From positions 4,216,001-4,280,000 of the forward strand of contig NZ_CP063196.1 of the NCBI RefSeq assembly GCF_003574835.2: DNA of 64,000 bases, given 5' to 3'. This document shows positions 1 through 8,254 of this stretch, one piece after another. How positions within the stretch are numbered: position 1 is the first letter of the stretch; the number at the start of each line of letters is the position of its first letter. Source of the DNA: Thermobifida halotolerans (GTDB lineage: Bacteria; Actinomycetota; Actinomycetes; Streptosporangiales; Streptosporangiaceae). The notes below the pieces were generated by a model. It saw nothing but the letters and a program-made list of their open reading frames with translations, had not been told where the DNA came from and made no database searches. A program made the translations under genes and the position numbers.

Positions 1-1
1 G

Positions 2-133
2 CTGCTGCGCACCCTGGTGGAGGAGGGGCTGGCCTGGCCGCTGCCGCCCAACCGCACCCTCCAACCGGGACGCCCCCGCCAGTTGTACCGCCTCATCGTG
101 GAGAAGCTGGACAAGGACAAGGCGGAGAAGTAG
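2..133 (+). CDS. C-terminal end of an unidentified protein (partial)
   Basis: An open frame enters from the left edge and stops at TAG 131-133, giving 43 residues. The segment GRPRQLYRLI resembles the wing of winged-helix regulators, and the tail is Lys/Asp-rich (KLDKDKAEK). This is too little to name a family. Its stop lies 6 bp before a strong hairpin, so it is probably the real end of a plus-strand gene that converges on the aminotransferase gene. Confidence 0.55.
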   Translation: MLRTLVEEGLAWPLPPNRTLQPGRPRQLYRLIVEKLDKDKAEK

Positions 134-139
134 CCGGAC

Positions 140-194
140 GATCCCGACGGATGAGGGCCGAGGTCGCGGAGAACGGCCCTCATCCGTCGGGATC
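140..194. terminator. Bidirectional terminator hairpin
   Basis: A perfect 20-bp inverted repeat (140-159 with 175-194) encloses a 15-nt loop. It lies between two convergent genes and probably ends transcription from both sides. No T-tract is present, which is common in high-GC actinobacteria. Confidence 0.85.
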
Positions 195-209
195 ACGGTG
201 GGGCCGGGG

Positions 210-1289
210 TCAGCGCCGTTTCGGGTGGGCCCGGGCCGCCGCCAGGAAGGCGTCGTTGTCCTCGGGGGAGCCGATGCTGACCCGGGCTCCCTCGCCCGCG
301 AAGGGGCGCACCGCGACTCCGGCGTTCTCGCAGGCGGCGGCGAAGTCGAGGGTGTCCTCCCCCAGCCGCAGCCAGACGAAGTTGGCCTCGGTCTCGGGAA
401 CGGTCCAGCCGTCGGCGACGAGCGCGCCGCGGACCCGTTCCCGCTCCTTGACGGTGGCCTCCACCCGTTCCAGCAGCTCCTGTTCGGCGTCCAGTGACGC
501 CACCGCCGCCGCCTGGGCGAGGTGGTTGACCGCGAAGGGCACCATCGTCTTGCGCACGGCCTCCGCGACGTGGGGGTGGCCGACCAGGAAGCCCACGCGC
601 AGCGCGGCCAGCCCGTAGGCCTTGGAGAAGGTGCGCAGCACCGCGACGTTGGGGCGGTCCCGGTACAGCCGCACCCCGTCGGGCACGTGCGGGTCCCGGA
701 CGTACTCGCGGTAGGCCTCGTCCAGGATCACCAGTACGTGGTCGGGGACCGCGTCGAGGAAGGCGGTCAGCTCCGTCTCGCGTACGGCCGTCCCGGTGGG
801 GTTGTTCGGGTTGCACACGAACAGCAGGCGGGTGCGGTCGGTGACGGCCGCGGCGAGCGCGTCCAGGTCGTGGACCTCCTCCCGCAGCGGAACCTGCACC
901 GGGGTGGCCCCCGACAGGCCGACCAGCAGCGGGTAGGCCTCGAACGAACGCCACGCGTAGACGACCTCCACCCCGGGTTCGGCCGCCGCCTCCAGAATCT
1001 GCTGGAGGATGCCCACCGAGCCCGCGCCCAGCGCCACGTGCTCTTCGGGAACCCCGAAGCGGCGGGCCAGCGCGGCGGTCAGCGCGGTCGCGGCGGGGTC
1101 GGGGTAGCGGTTGAGCTCGGCCGCCGCCTCCGCGACGGCCTCGCGCACCGAGGGCAGCGGACCGAAGGGGCTCTCGTTGGAGGAGAGCTTCGCCGATCTC
1201 CCGTCGGGACCGACGACCTTGCGTCCCGGCCGGTAGGGCGGGATCGAACCGAGCACCGCCCGGAAGTATGAGGTATTCCGCTCCGCCAC
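210..1289 (-). CDS. HisC/Pat-type PLP aminotransferase
   Basis: A 359-aa fold-type I PLP aminotransferase of the histidinol-phosphate/aromatic aminotransferase group. It would transfer an amino group between an amino-acid-like substrate and 2-oxoglutarate in the cytosol. Seen: the N-terminal [13 protein letters not shown] substrate segment, CNPNNPTG near residue 160, and FSKAYGL near 220 carrying the PLP-binding lysine. Length is normal. The GTG start is preceded by AAGGACGACG. No other his genes are nearby, so it is more likely a Pat/HisC2-like aromatic aminotransferase than the main histidine enzyme; the sequence alone does not settle this. Confidence 0.85.
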   Translation of the reverse strand: MAERNTSYFRAVLGSIPPYRPGRKVVGPDGRSAKLSSNESPFGPLPSVREAVAEAAAELNRYPDPAATALTAALARRFGVPEEHVALGAGSVGILQQILEAAAEPGVEVVYAWRSFEAYPLLVGLSGATPVQVPLREEVHDLDALAAAVTDRTRLLFVCNPNNPTGTAVRETELTAFLDAVPDHVLVILDEAYREYVRDPHVPDGVRLYRDRPNVAVLRTFSKAYGLAALRVGFLVGHPHVAEAVRKTMVPFAVNHLAQAAAVASLDAEQELLERVEATVKERERVRGALVADGWTVPETEANFVWLRLGEDTLDFAAACENAGVAVRPFAGEGARVSIGSPEDNDAFLAAARAHPKRR

Positions 1290-1503
1290 CGTCGTCCTTC
1301 CTTGATACTGTGTGCAATCATCTGACTACTTCTCGGAGTCAGAGTCGGCTCTCCCCGTCCGGGAAGGCCACCCCTTCGCACGCCGGGAGAGCCGCACGGG
1401 CGTGCCACCGCGGTCGGTGAGTCCGCACAACCGCCACCGACGCGCTGCCACCCCTTTTCACCGCCTCCGGGCGAGACACCACAGAGAACAGGAACCACGT
1501 TTC

Positions 1504-2229
1504 ATGAATCTTCCCAAGAAGCTGCTTACGGCCATTGTCGCGCCCCTGGGAGCCGCCGCGCTGCTCGGCGGCCTGGTCGGCTGTGGAGGCGACGACGGGA
1601 CGGCCTCGGAGGACACCGCGACCGACTCGGCCGTCGACTCCCGGGAGGATGTGGCGTCCCGGCTCCACGAGGCCCAGTTGAGCGGGTTCCAGGGCCTCGA
1701 GCGGGTGGAGGAGGAGAGCCACGCGGGCCGCTACGGCGAACTCGACGCGGTGCGCGAGGCGGCGGAGAACCGCGACTCGGTCACCCTGGACAAACCGGAG
1801 TGCGCGGACCCCACGAGGCAGTGGGGGGAGTTGCCCGAGGTGCGCGAGGCTCCCGCCTCGCTGGCGCTCTTCAGGGGGGAGAACGGGGCCATCACCCACA
1901 TCCTGCTGCGGCTGCCCGAGGACCTGGCCGCCCAGGCGGTCGACACCGTGCCCTCCGAGGAGTGCGCCACCTACGAGGCGACGATGGAGGACGGCAGCTC
2001 CCACTCGTACACGGTGCGCGAACTCGACATCGAGACGATCGGCGACCAGTCCCGGGGCATCGTCGTGGAGACGGAGAGCGAAGAGGGGGAGGCGCTGCTC
2101 TACAGCCTCCTCTACCGCGACGGCCAGCACCTGGGCGCGGTCTCCATGCTCGGCGGCCCCGACGCGGAGCAGCGGATCGTCGACTTCGCCACCGCCGCCC
2201 TGGACTACCAGAACGAGGTTCTGGGCTGA
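1504..2229 (+). CDS. Secreted lipoprotein, unknown function
   Basis: A 241-aa protein with a lipoprotein signal: MNLPKKLL, a hydrophobic stretch, then lipobox LVGC with the lipidated Cys at residue 27. A short acidic linker (GDDGTASEDTATDS) follows, then a mostly acidic globular domain with two further cysteines. An ATG with the signal peptide directly behind it decides the start over upstream in-frame codons. I do not recognise the domain. It would be anchored to the outer face of the membrane. Confidence 0.75.
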   Translation: MNLPKKLLTAIVAPLGAAALLGGLVGCGGDDGTASEDTATDSAVDSREDVASRLHEAQLSGFQGLERVEEESHAGRYGELDAVREAAENRDSVTLDKPECADPTRQWGELPEVREAPASLALFRGENGAITHILLRLPEDLAAQAVDTVPSEECATYEATMEDGSSHSYTVRELDIETIGDQSRGIVVETESEEGEALLYSLLYRDGQHLGAVSMLGGPDAEQRIVDFATAALDYQNEVLG

Positions 2230-2270
2230 GTTTCCGAACTCCGCGGGTGGCGCCTGTCCGGCCGATCCAC

Positions 2271-2302
2271 TACAGTTTCCACTGACTCGAACGCACGTTC
2301 GA
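2271..2302 (+). promoter_or_regulatory. LexA (SOS) box with adjoining -10 element
   Basis: TCGAACGCACGTTCGA at 2287-2302 is a perfect 6-4-6 palindrome and matches the actinobacterial LexA operator TCGAAC-N4-GTTCGA. A TACAGT hexamer at 2271-2276 could be the -10, which would put the operator over the transcription start. The only gene downstream on this strand is the 28-codon ORF at 2323; the next genes converge. Confidence 0.75.
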
Positions 2303-2322
2303 CTCCAGAGAGGGGAGGGGAC

Positions 2323-2409
2323 ATGACCACGGCAGCGTCCACGTCGGCCCGTAGGGCGATCCGGTCCGGCGTGGCGGGACAGTCCCCTCCCCCGCCCCGA
2401 CACGGGTGA
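2323..2409 (+). CDS. Possible SOS-controlled 28-aa peptide
   Basis: ATG...TGA, 28 codons, with a strong GAGAGGGGAGGGG ribosome site just upstream. The peptide is Ser/Ala/Arg-rich at the start (MTTAASTSARRAIRSG) and ends SPPPPRHG. It has no membrane segment. Its existence is suggested by position: a perfect LexA box 21 bp upstream, a good ribosome site, and no other gene for the promoter to serve. Damage-induced micropeptides that block division are known in other bacteria, but no homology is claimed. It could instead be a non-coding SOS transcript. Confidence 0.45.
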   Translation: MTTAASTSARRAIRSGVAGQSPPPPRHG

Positions 2410-2426
2410 CGGCGTCCGGACCGTTC

Positions 2427-3224
2427 TCACCCCGGTCCGGAAACGTCGGCCGAAGTCCCCGCCGCCGTGTCGGCGACCAGGGCGCGCACCTCGGGGCGCC
2501 GCCCGGCCACCTCGACCGCGAACACCACGTCGACCGTCCGCTCCCCGTCACGTCCCGCGAACCGGGCCAGCCACCAGCAGCCGTGCCGCCAGGTGTCGAC
2601 CGGCTCGCCCGACGTCATCAGGGATCGCCTCTCCCGCCATTCGGCGCTGGCCCGCAGCCGCCGCAGCAACCGGCTCCGCGACACCTCCCGAAGCTCGCAC
2701 GGTACGGGGGAGCGCAGCCGCACTCCGATCTCCCCGATCTCCGGGGACAGCGCGGCGATGACGACGACCTCCACGGCCAGCGCGGCCCCGTGCCAGAGGG
2801 TGGGATCAGCCAGCACCGCCCACCCGGGACGGGGCACCCCGACCGTGGCCGCCGCGGCGGCGAGGAACAGACCGCAGCGGGTCAGGCTGCGCCATCCGAT
2901 CGGTTCGGTGCTCAGCCCGCCGAAGCAGCCGCATCCCATCTCCGGGTCGCGTCTGCGCATCTGGACGAGGGCCGCCAGACCGACGGCGAACACGACCGCG
3001 GTGGCGGTCCGGGCGGCCTCCGCCGCCGGCCCGGTCAGCGTCAGCAGCGCCACCGCGAGGACCGCCTCCAGGCCCGCGTGCGCAAGCGAGAACGGCCGCC
3101 GCAGCGGGACGGGGAGCAGCACCGCCGGTCCCTGCGCCGTGCGGTCCACGGCCTTGGCCACCGCGCCGAGCAGCAGCACGGCGGCCAGGACCGGCAGTTG
3201 GGCCTCACGAAGCGCTTCGATCAC
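2427..3224 (-). CDS. MauE-family membrane protein
   Basis: A 265-aa membrane protein of the MauE/DoxX-like group, linked in methylamine dehydrogenase systems to disulfide formation in a partner protein. Seen: about four to five hydrophobic helices in the first 160 residues, and the family motif MGCGCFGG after the third helix with the redox-type cysteine pair. A soluble C-terminal part of about 100 residues includes a WRHGCWW patch. The GTG start overlaps the stop of the upstream cysteine-rich gene by four bases (GTGA), so the two are probably translated together. No mau genes are present; the redox role is inferred from the motif and partner. Confidence 0.75.
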   Translation of the reverse strand: MIEALREAQLPVLAAVLLLGAVAKAVDRTAQGPAVLLPVPLRRPFSLAHAGLEAVLAVALLTLTGPAAEAARTATAVVFAVGLAALVQMRRRDPEMGCGCFGGLSTEPIGWRSLTRCGLFLAAAAATVGVPRPGWAVLADPTLWHGAALAVEVVVIAALSPEIGEIGVRLRSPVPCELREVSRSRLLRRLRASAEWRERRSLMTSGEPVDTWRHGCWWLARFAGRDGERTVDVVFAVEVAGRRPEVRALVADTAAGTSADVSGPG

Positions 3225-4177
3225 GGTGCACCCGCCGTCAGGGTCGCGGTGCAGCACCCGGCCTCGGGCTGTCCGCCCAGCGCCACGAAGGCGGCGAGGG
3301 TGAGTTGGGCGACTCGGCCGCGCTCCGGGGAACCGCAGGCGGTGCAGCGGTCGCAGAAGTGGCTGACCGCCGCGCCGCAGGCCACCACCGGAAGCACGGC
3401 GGCGATCCGGGCGCACTCGTTGACCAGGTGGACCGTCGCGCCGAGGGAGAGCAGCGGCAGCGGGGCGCACGGGGTCGCCCGGTCGCAGGCGGGGCCGCAG
3501 TCGCCGGTCCGGTCCAGGGCGGGATAGGCCACGCCCATGAGCGTGCCGGACGGGTCGGCGTGGGCACCGCCGGGCGCGGGGTCGTACCAGGACGCCGTTC
3601 CGGTCACGCGCATGCTTCCCCGGTGCACCGGGGGGCGCCGCGGTGCTTCCACCACGGGGTAGGGCGGCTGGGTGGTCGTGGGGACGAGGGCGTGGACGGT
3701 GCCGCCGTCGCGCACTCCGACGGCGTCGAACAGGTATCCCGGTTCCAGCCGGGGATGCCGTACCCGCATCCGACCGGAGGCCCGGTAGGGGATGACCGCG
3801 ACGGCCGGTCCCCGGTCGTGTCCGGCGTCGACCCGCAGGGTGTCGCCGTCCACTGCGGTGATCACCCCGGTGATCCGGGCGAGGTCGGCCCAGACGCGCT
3901 CGACGACGAGTTCGGCGCCGGGGACGCAGCGGAGGAGCACGTCCTGCCCGGGACGCAGTTCGTGGGCCGCGCGGTCGCCGCCGTGCCAGAAGGTCGTCCG
4001 CGGGGTGAGGATGAAGCGCCGTTCCCCTTCGGGGGCGGCCAGGCCGAGCATGTGCGGGCTGATGTCGGTCAGCGTGCCCCGGACGACGTGGGCGGGCGCG
4101 CGGTCGGGCTCCGGCGCCGCGGCCGGGCCGAGCAGGGCGGCGGTCAGTCGGCGGCGGTCACGGGTCTCCGTTGCCAA
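3221..4177 (-). CDS. Cysteine-rich protein with RlpA-like C-terminal segment
   Basis: A 318-aa protein of unknown function. Residues up to about 190 look like small beta domains. The C-terminal third begins GTASWYDP, like the start of RlpA/double-psi barrel domains, and carries about a dozen cysteines (DCGPACD, FCDRCTACG, GCCTA). The TTG start at 4177 is chosen because GGGAG lies five bases upstream; the frame stays open further up without a good ribosome site. No signal peptide is visible, which is odd for a disulfide-rich protein. The stop overlaps the start of the MauE gene (GTGA), making that protein a likely oxidising partner. Confidence 0.6.
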   Translation of the reverse strand: MATETRDRRRLTAALLGPAAAPEPDRAPAHVVRGTLTDISPHMLGLAAPEGERRFILTPRTTFWHGGDRAAHELRPGQDVLLRCVPGAELVVERVWADLARITGVITAVDGDTLRVDAGHDRGPAVAVIPYRASGRMRVRHPRLEPGYLFDAVGVRDGGTVHALVPTTTQPPYPVVEAPRRPPVHRGSMRVTGTASWYDPAPGGAHADPSGTLMGVAYPALDRTGDCGPACDRATPCAPLPLLSLGATVHLVNECARIAAVLPVVACGAAVSHFCDRCTACGSPERGRVAQLTLAAFVALGGQPEAGCCTATLTAGAP

Positions 4178-4512
4178 GAGCACTCCCTCGCTCCGGGGGT
4201 CAGGTCGTGCGGCACCGCACCGTCGTCCACACGCTGTGGAAACTCCTCCATTCTCCCCCAGAGGCGCGCCCGCCCCGGTGGATCCCCTCCCGCCCGTGGC
4301 CCCGTCGGCCGAGGAGGGGCCGTTCCGCCGTCGCGGCACCGCCGCGTCCGCGACATGTCCGTCAACGCCCGCATTCACGGGACTTCGTGTCACATACTCG
4401 ATCGATTTATTGGAAGATGGCGTTGAACAGGGCAAACGATGACACTCCCCGTGTCAGAGTGAAGAACGTGGGAGTGTGATCGAAAACACGTACCTCGGGG
4501 GTCGGTGGTCGT
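4178..4512. promoter_or_regulatory. Divergent intergenic region with a small palindrome
   Basis: 335 bp between the minus-strand cysteine-rich gene and the plus-strand sigma factor. It is locally AT-richer around 4390-4450. TGACAC-N5-GTGTCA at 4440-4456 is a perfect 6-bp inverted repeat about 60 bp before the sigma-factor start and may be an operator. No confident -35/-10 pair was identified. Confidence 0.4.
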
Positions 4513-5028
4513 GTGAACGAAGCGACGCGAACCACGTACGACGAGTTCGCCGAGTACGTACGGCACCGTGGTCCCGCGCTGCGCCGCATGGCGCAGTCAC
4601 TGACCGGCAACCACGCCGACGCCGAGGACCTGCTGCAGGCCGCGCTGATCAAGACCTTCTTCGCCTGGGACCGGATCACCAGCCCGAACGCCCGGGACGG
4701 CTACGTGCGCCGTGCGATGGTCAACACGCAGATCTCCGAGTGGCGGCGGCGCCGCCTGGACGTCTATCCCACCGACGAGATCCCCGAGCAGCGGATCGAC
4801 GATCCGAGTTGGCGCACCGACCTGGCGGACGTCGTCAACCGAGCCGTCAACCGACTGCCCCACCGGCAGCGGCTCGCCGTCATCCTCCGCTACTACGAGG
4901 ACATGTCCGAGGCCGAGATCGCCTCCGTGCTGGGGGTGAGTGTCGGCACGGTCAAGAGCACCGTCTCCCGCGCCGTGGCCAAACTCCGCCGCGACGCCGA
5001 CCTCTCCGTCGAGCGCGCAGCCCCCTGA
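4513..5028 (+). CDS. SigE-family ECF RNA polymerase sigma factor
   Basis: A 171-aa sigma-70 family protein of the actinobacterial SigE-type ECF group. Region 2 is at residues ~10-75 (GNHADAEDLLQAALIKTFFAWDRI) and region 4 at ~105-165, with the helix-turn-helix segment MSEAEIASVLGVSVGTVKSTVSRA. The length is that of a minimal ECF factor. The GTG start follows a weak G-rich ribosome site. No anti-sigma factor gene is adjacent: the next feature is a tRNA. The controlled genes are unknown; the palindrome upstream hints at autoregulation. Confidence 0.88.
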   Translation: MNEATRTTYDEFAEYVRHRGPALRRMAQSLTGNHADAEDLLQAALIKTFFAWDRITSPNARDGYVRRAMVNTQISEWRRRRLDVYPTDEIPEQRIDDPSWRTDLADVVNRAVNRLPHRQRLAVILRYYEDMSEAEIASVLGVSVGTVKSTVSRAVAKLRRDADLSVERAAP

Positions 5029-5094
5029 CGCGCCCGCATCCGCCGCTTCTGTTTTGCACCTTGGCCACTTCTCTCTGTACGCTTGTTCCAGCCA

Positions 5095-5183
5095 GGAGGA
5101 TTCGCCTAGTCCGGTCTATGGCGCCGCACTGCTAATGCGGTTAGGGTTCACGCCCTTCCGGGGTTCAAATCCCCGATCCTCCG
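5095..5183 (+). tRNA. tRNA-Ser (GCT)
   Basis: An 89-nt class II tRNA. Acceptor GGAGGAT pairs with ATCCTCC, the anticodon stem CCGCA/TGCGG encloses CTGCTAA with anticodon GCT at 5131-5133, a long variable arm follows, and the T-loop is GTTCAAATC. CCA is not encoded. It reads AGC/AGU codons. Confidence 0.95.
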
Positions 5184-6465
5184 CTCTCACGACCTGGGGT
5201 CTCTGTGTCGCTCATGCGGCCAAGAGCCCCAGGTCCTCTTGTTTGGGGAAGAACCTGGCGGAGGCTGGGCCCCAGGTCTCAGGTGGCCGGTGCCGGGAAC
5301 TCGTCGAGGTTTGATGGCCGGATTCCGCGGCGGACACGGTTCCGCCGCCACTCCCGGCGAGGTCGAGGCATTCCACCGAACCCTCCAGAAGCGGCCCGCC
5401 CCGGACAGCCGGTGCGGAAAGCCCCACCCCCAGGGGTCTCCGCGAAGACCCCCGCGCCCACCGCAGAGCCGAACACCCACATCCCAGTCAGGAGCCCGGC
5501 GGGGCCGTCTCCCGGGCGCGGATCGCCCCGCATCCGCCCACGCCCGGTGCTTTTCCCCGCCCCGGTGGTGCGGGATGCTCGTGGAGTCCGTCGCGGGCGG
5601 ATGCGGCGCCGGGGGCGTCTCGACCGTTCCGCCGCCGACGCACCCTTCGGGGGAGCTTCCCCGGACCATGCCTCTCCTCCGAGGCCGGGGCCGCAGCCCC
5701 CTCGGGACAGGGCCGTCCGGGAACTCCCTCCCCGGCGTCCCGGAAGCGGGCGTTCCCGGCGCGCACGGCCCATGCCGGATTTGGGGACGGCCCGCCGCCA
5801 CGGGTCGCCTGCTTCCGGAAAGTGCGGTTCTGGAATGCCGTCTGTTGCACCCGCCCGGTCCGTGTCGGGAGGTTTCTCGGATTCCGGCCTCCTCCGGAAG
5901 GGTCCGTCGCGGCGACCCGATGCCGCCGACCGCGCCGGTACCGCTCGACAGCGGCGTCTCCTCCGGTGGGGGGAGTTTCCCGGGTCCTCGGCATCCTGGC
6001 GCCAGGACCGGACATCCGGTGGTCGCCCCAGAAGCGGTCCCCCCGGCCGCTCGAGGAGGGGGAGACAGCCGACACCCCCCATTTGAGGGTTTTGCCGGTT
6101 TTCTCCATTTACGAGGCGAAGAAAAGCCCCCTGAACAGGCCATTCAGAATTGCCAACACGGCTGGACCCAATTGCGGACCGAGGACAAATGGGCGATACG
6201 AAGACGGGTTCACATCACCCGCACCGGTCCCCGTCCCCGGCGTTCGGCCACGGGACGCACCCGTGCGGGGGAGCCGCACCGGCCCGGGCGGAGCTGCGGA
6301 CCCGCCCTGCCCGCCCTCTTCGGGCGCTTCCCGGTATCGCCCCGACCGGTGCGGCTCCCCCGCGCCCACGGTCTTCACCGGCCCCGCTGGCCCGCCCCCG
6401 TGCTGCTGCGCCCCGCCTCCCGGCCCCGGGGCCCACGGAAAGCGCGGGGCGCCCTCGACGCCGAA
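5184..6465. other. 1.3-kb stretch without a credible gene
   Basis: Open frames exist on both strands but their translations are Arg/Pro/Gly-rich with no domain, signal or consistent codon pattern, as expected of chance frames in very GC-rich DNA. Two structures stand out: ACCTGGGG (5191-5198) pairing with CCCCAGGT (5228-5235) just after the tRNA, and the 18-bp inverted repeat listed at 6265-6363. It may be a decayed region or house an unannotated RNA. Confidence 0.5.
6265..6363. repeat. 18-bp inverted repeat with 63-bp spacer
   Basis: GCGGGGGAGCCGCACCGG (6265-6282) has its exact reverse complement at 6346-6363. The spacer is itself GC-rich. It lies inside the gene-free region downstream of lsr2. 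Function unknown; a folded RNA or an old mobile-element end are both possible. Confidence 0.6.
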
Positions 6466-6516
6466 AGGGCCGGGTGACGTCAGCGGATCGACCGCTGAGG
6501 AATGTCACCCGGCCCT
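6466..6516. terminator. Terminator hairpin after lsr2
   Basis: AGGGCCGGGTGAC (6466-6478) pairs with GTCACCCGGCCCT (6504-6516); an inner TCAGCGG/CCGCTGA stem closes on ATCGA. It sits about 35 bp beyond the lsr2 stop on the minus strand. Confidence 0.8.
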
Positions 6517-6551
6517 CGGCACAGTCGGGTCGGCGGACCCGTCGCCGAGCA

Positions 6552-6884
6552 TCACCCCCGAACCGCGTGGTACTCGTCCACGATCGCCTGGGGAATCCGG
6601 CCCCGGTCGCTGACCTGCTTGCCCGCGGCCTTGGCCCACGCCCGGATCTCCGCGCTCCTGTCCCGGTTGGGCGCGGTGCGCTGCTTGCCCCGGCCGGCGG
6701 CACGCTTGGCCGGGGCCTTACGGGCCGCCTCGACAAAAGGCGCGAGCGCGGCGCGGAGTCTCGCCGCGTTGTCACCGCTGAGGTCGATCTCGTAGGTGGA
6801 GCCGTCGATCCCGAACGAGACCGTCTCCTCGGCCTCTCCACCGTCGAGGTCGTCAATGAGAAGCACCTGAACCTTCTGCGCCAT
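6552..6884 (-). CDS. lsr2: Lsr2 nucleoid-associated protein
   Basis: A 110-aa xenogeneic silencer of actinobacteria that bridges AT-rich DNA and represses horizontally acquired genes. Seen: the N-terminal dimerisation domain (MAQKVQVLLIDDLDGG, then a beta-rich segment with EETVSFGIDG), a basic Ala/Lys linker, and a C-terminal DNA-binding domain with the RGR minor-groove motif in DRGRIPQ. The ATG at 6884 is chosen because GGAG lies nine bases upstream and it matches the usual Lsr2 N-terminus; a further in-frame ATG lies 15 bases upstream. The 5' region is unusually AT-rich, suggesting autoregulation. Confidence 0.95.
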   Translation of the reverse strand: MAQKVQVLLIDDLDGGEAEETVSFGIDGSTYEIDLSGDNAARLRAALAPFVEAARKAPAKRAAGRGKQRTAPNRDRSAEIRAWAKAAGKQVSDRGRIPQAIVDEYHAVRG

Positions 6885-7240
6885 GAGGGCGGTCTCCATC
6901 CATCGGTTTAAGAGAGACTCTCGACACCAGACAAGCTATCTGGATAACCCCAACAGAATGGCAGGTTTCTCAGGATCCTCCGGCACTCCGTCTCAGGATC
7001 TTTATCTTTTCTATAGGATTCTGATAGATCGTACTCCGGCCCCGTCTATCCGTTTAAGAAACAGGACGCATTTTAGCTGTCGGGACCAGGAGAAACACGG
7101 CACGGGAAGCCTGTGCCCTCCGGAGGATACTACTATAAATCGTAACGAACGGCGGGCTTCCCGATATGTCGGAAACCGGATATGGCGGGGAAGCGCCACG
7201 GAACTCGCCGTCCTCTCCCCCGAAGAATCGCCTTTCGACG
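6885..7240. promoter_or_regulatory. AT-rich upstream region of lsr2
   Basis: About 350 bp without a gene. The part around 6900-7160 is clearly richer in A/T than its surroundings, with runs such as CTTTATCTTTTCTATAGG and ACTACTATAAATCG. On the minus strand TTGTCT and TTAAAC hexamers (roughly 6908-6937) could form the lsr2 promoter. Lsr2 binds AT-rich DNA, so self-silencing is a reasonable inference. Confidence 0.5.
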
Positions 7241-7282
7241 CCCGGAGCACCGTTCCGGCCTCCGGTCGGCGGTGCTCCCGGG
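7241..7282. terminator. Terminator hairpin of the PPOX gene
   Basis: CCCGGAGCACCG (7241-7252) pairs with CGGTGCTCCCGGG (7270-7282) with one bulged base. It lies just beyond the stop of the minus-strand gene ending at 7295. Confidence 0.6.
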
Positions 7283-7294
7283 CGGAGTGGCGTG

Positions 7295-7921
7295 TCAGTA
7301 GAGTTCCCTGGCGTACTGCTCGGTGTAGTAGCGCTCGATCTCCTCCAGCGCCTCGTCCCCGCGTTCCATGGCCTTGGCGAGACGGGCCCGGGACGGCACC
7401 GCGTCGGGCTGCCAGGTCTCCGGCCGCCACAGCGAGGACCGCAGGAACGCTTTGGCGCAGTGGTAGAACACCTGCTCGATCTCGACGACCAGTGCGAGCA
7501 CGGGACGGTGGCCCCTGACGACCATCCGGTCGAAGAACGGCGCGTCCCGCACCACCCGGGCGCGGCCGTTGACGCGCAGTGTGTCACCACGGCCGGGGAG
7601 CAGGTAGATCAGACCGACGTGGGGGTTGGTCAGCACGTTCCGGAAACCGTCGAACCGCCGGTTGCCCTTGCGGTCGGGGATGGCGATCGTGGTGTCGTCG
7701 AGAACCAGGGTGAAGCCGGGAGGGTCGCCCTTGGGAGAGACGTCACAGCGGCCGTCCGCGCCGGACGTCGCGATGAGGCAGAAGGGGGAGGCGGCGAGCC
7801 ACTTCCGGTCGAGTTCGTGCAGCGCCGCACGCTCCTTGGCCAGCGCCTGCGGTGCGGGGACACCGAGCAGCTCGGCGAGCTGGGCCTCCGAGGTGATCTC
7901 CACCAGACCGTCCTTCTCCAT
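7295..7921 (-). CDS. PPOX-family FMN/F420-type oxidoreductase
   Basis: A 208-aa split-barrel flavoprotein of the pyridoxamine 5'-phosphate oxidase superfamily, close to the MSMEG_1061-type subgroup. Seen: SPFCLIATSGADGRCDVSPKG, the usual substrate/cofactor strand; then DRKGNRRFDGFRNVLTNPHVGLIYLLPG, typical of the flavin-binding barrel; and a helical C-terminal tail (EIERYYTEQYAREL). The ATG at 7921 has GGGGGCG a few bases upstream; a TTG start 12 bases earlier is less likely. Substrate unknown. It appears to be a single-gene unit with its own hairpin terminator. Confidence 0.8.
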   Translation of the reverse strand: MEKDGLVEITSEAQLAELLGVPAPQALAKERAALHELDRKWLAASPFCLIATSGADGRCDVSPKGDPPGFTLVLDDTTIAIPDRKGNRRFDGFRNVLTNPHVGLIYLLPGRGDTLRVNGRARVVRDAPFFDRMVVRGHRPVLALVVEIEQVFYHCAKAFLRSSLWRPETWQPDAVPSRARLAKAMERGDEALEEIERYYTEQYARELY

Positions 7922-7963
7922 GACCGCCCCCAATTTCTGCCCCGGACGGCGCCAGATTAGCGC

Positions 7964-8254
7964 TCAATCGGTTAAGGAACCATGTTTTTCCTCCTCCCGG
8001 GCACTCTCACCCGCGCGTTGGGATACGCGCAGTCCGACGGAGGCCAGTTTGCGGACGGCGATGACGATGGCGGCCAGCGCGATGTCACTCCAGGAGGGGT
8101 CGGCGGTGAGGCGCAGCAGGCCCGCGGCGATGAGGAAGTCGACCAACACCCCCAGAGCCAGAACGGCCCGGCGTGTCCGGGCGAGACACACCGCGGCGGC
8201 CATCAGCCCCGCCGCGGTGACCAGCGGCACCAGGATCTGCACCGTAGCGGTCAC
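7964..8254 (-). CDS. Small membrane protein next to DUF1622 protein
   Basis: A 96-aa protein with an N-terminal helix (VQILVPLVTAAGLMAAAVC), a second helix (VLALGVLVDFLIAAGLL) and a third weaker one, then a charged cytoplasmic tail. The start codon overlaps the stop of the DUF1622 gene by four bases (ATGA), so the two are a translationally coupled pair and may form one membrane complex. Function not known. Confidence 0.7.
   Translation of the reverse strand: MTATVQILVPLVTAAGLMAAAVCLARTRRAVLALGVLVDFLIAAGLLRLTADPSWSDIALAAIVIAVRKLASVGLRVSQRAGESAREEEKHGSLTD

Noticed and set aside
5239-6477. Long plus-strand open frame of about 400 codons after tRNA-Ser
   Set aside because: The translation is Pro/Arg/Gly-rich with no domain, signal or ribosome site, and other frames over the same DNA are equally open; typical of chance frames in GC-rich DNA.
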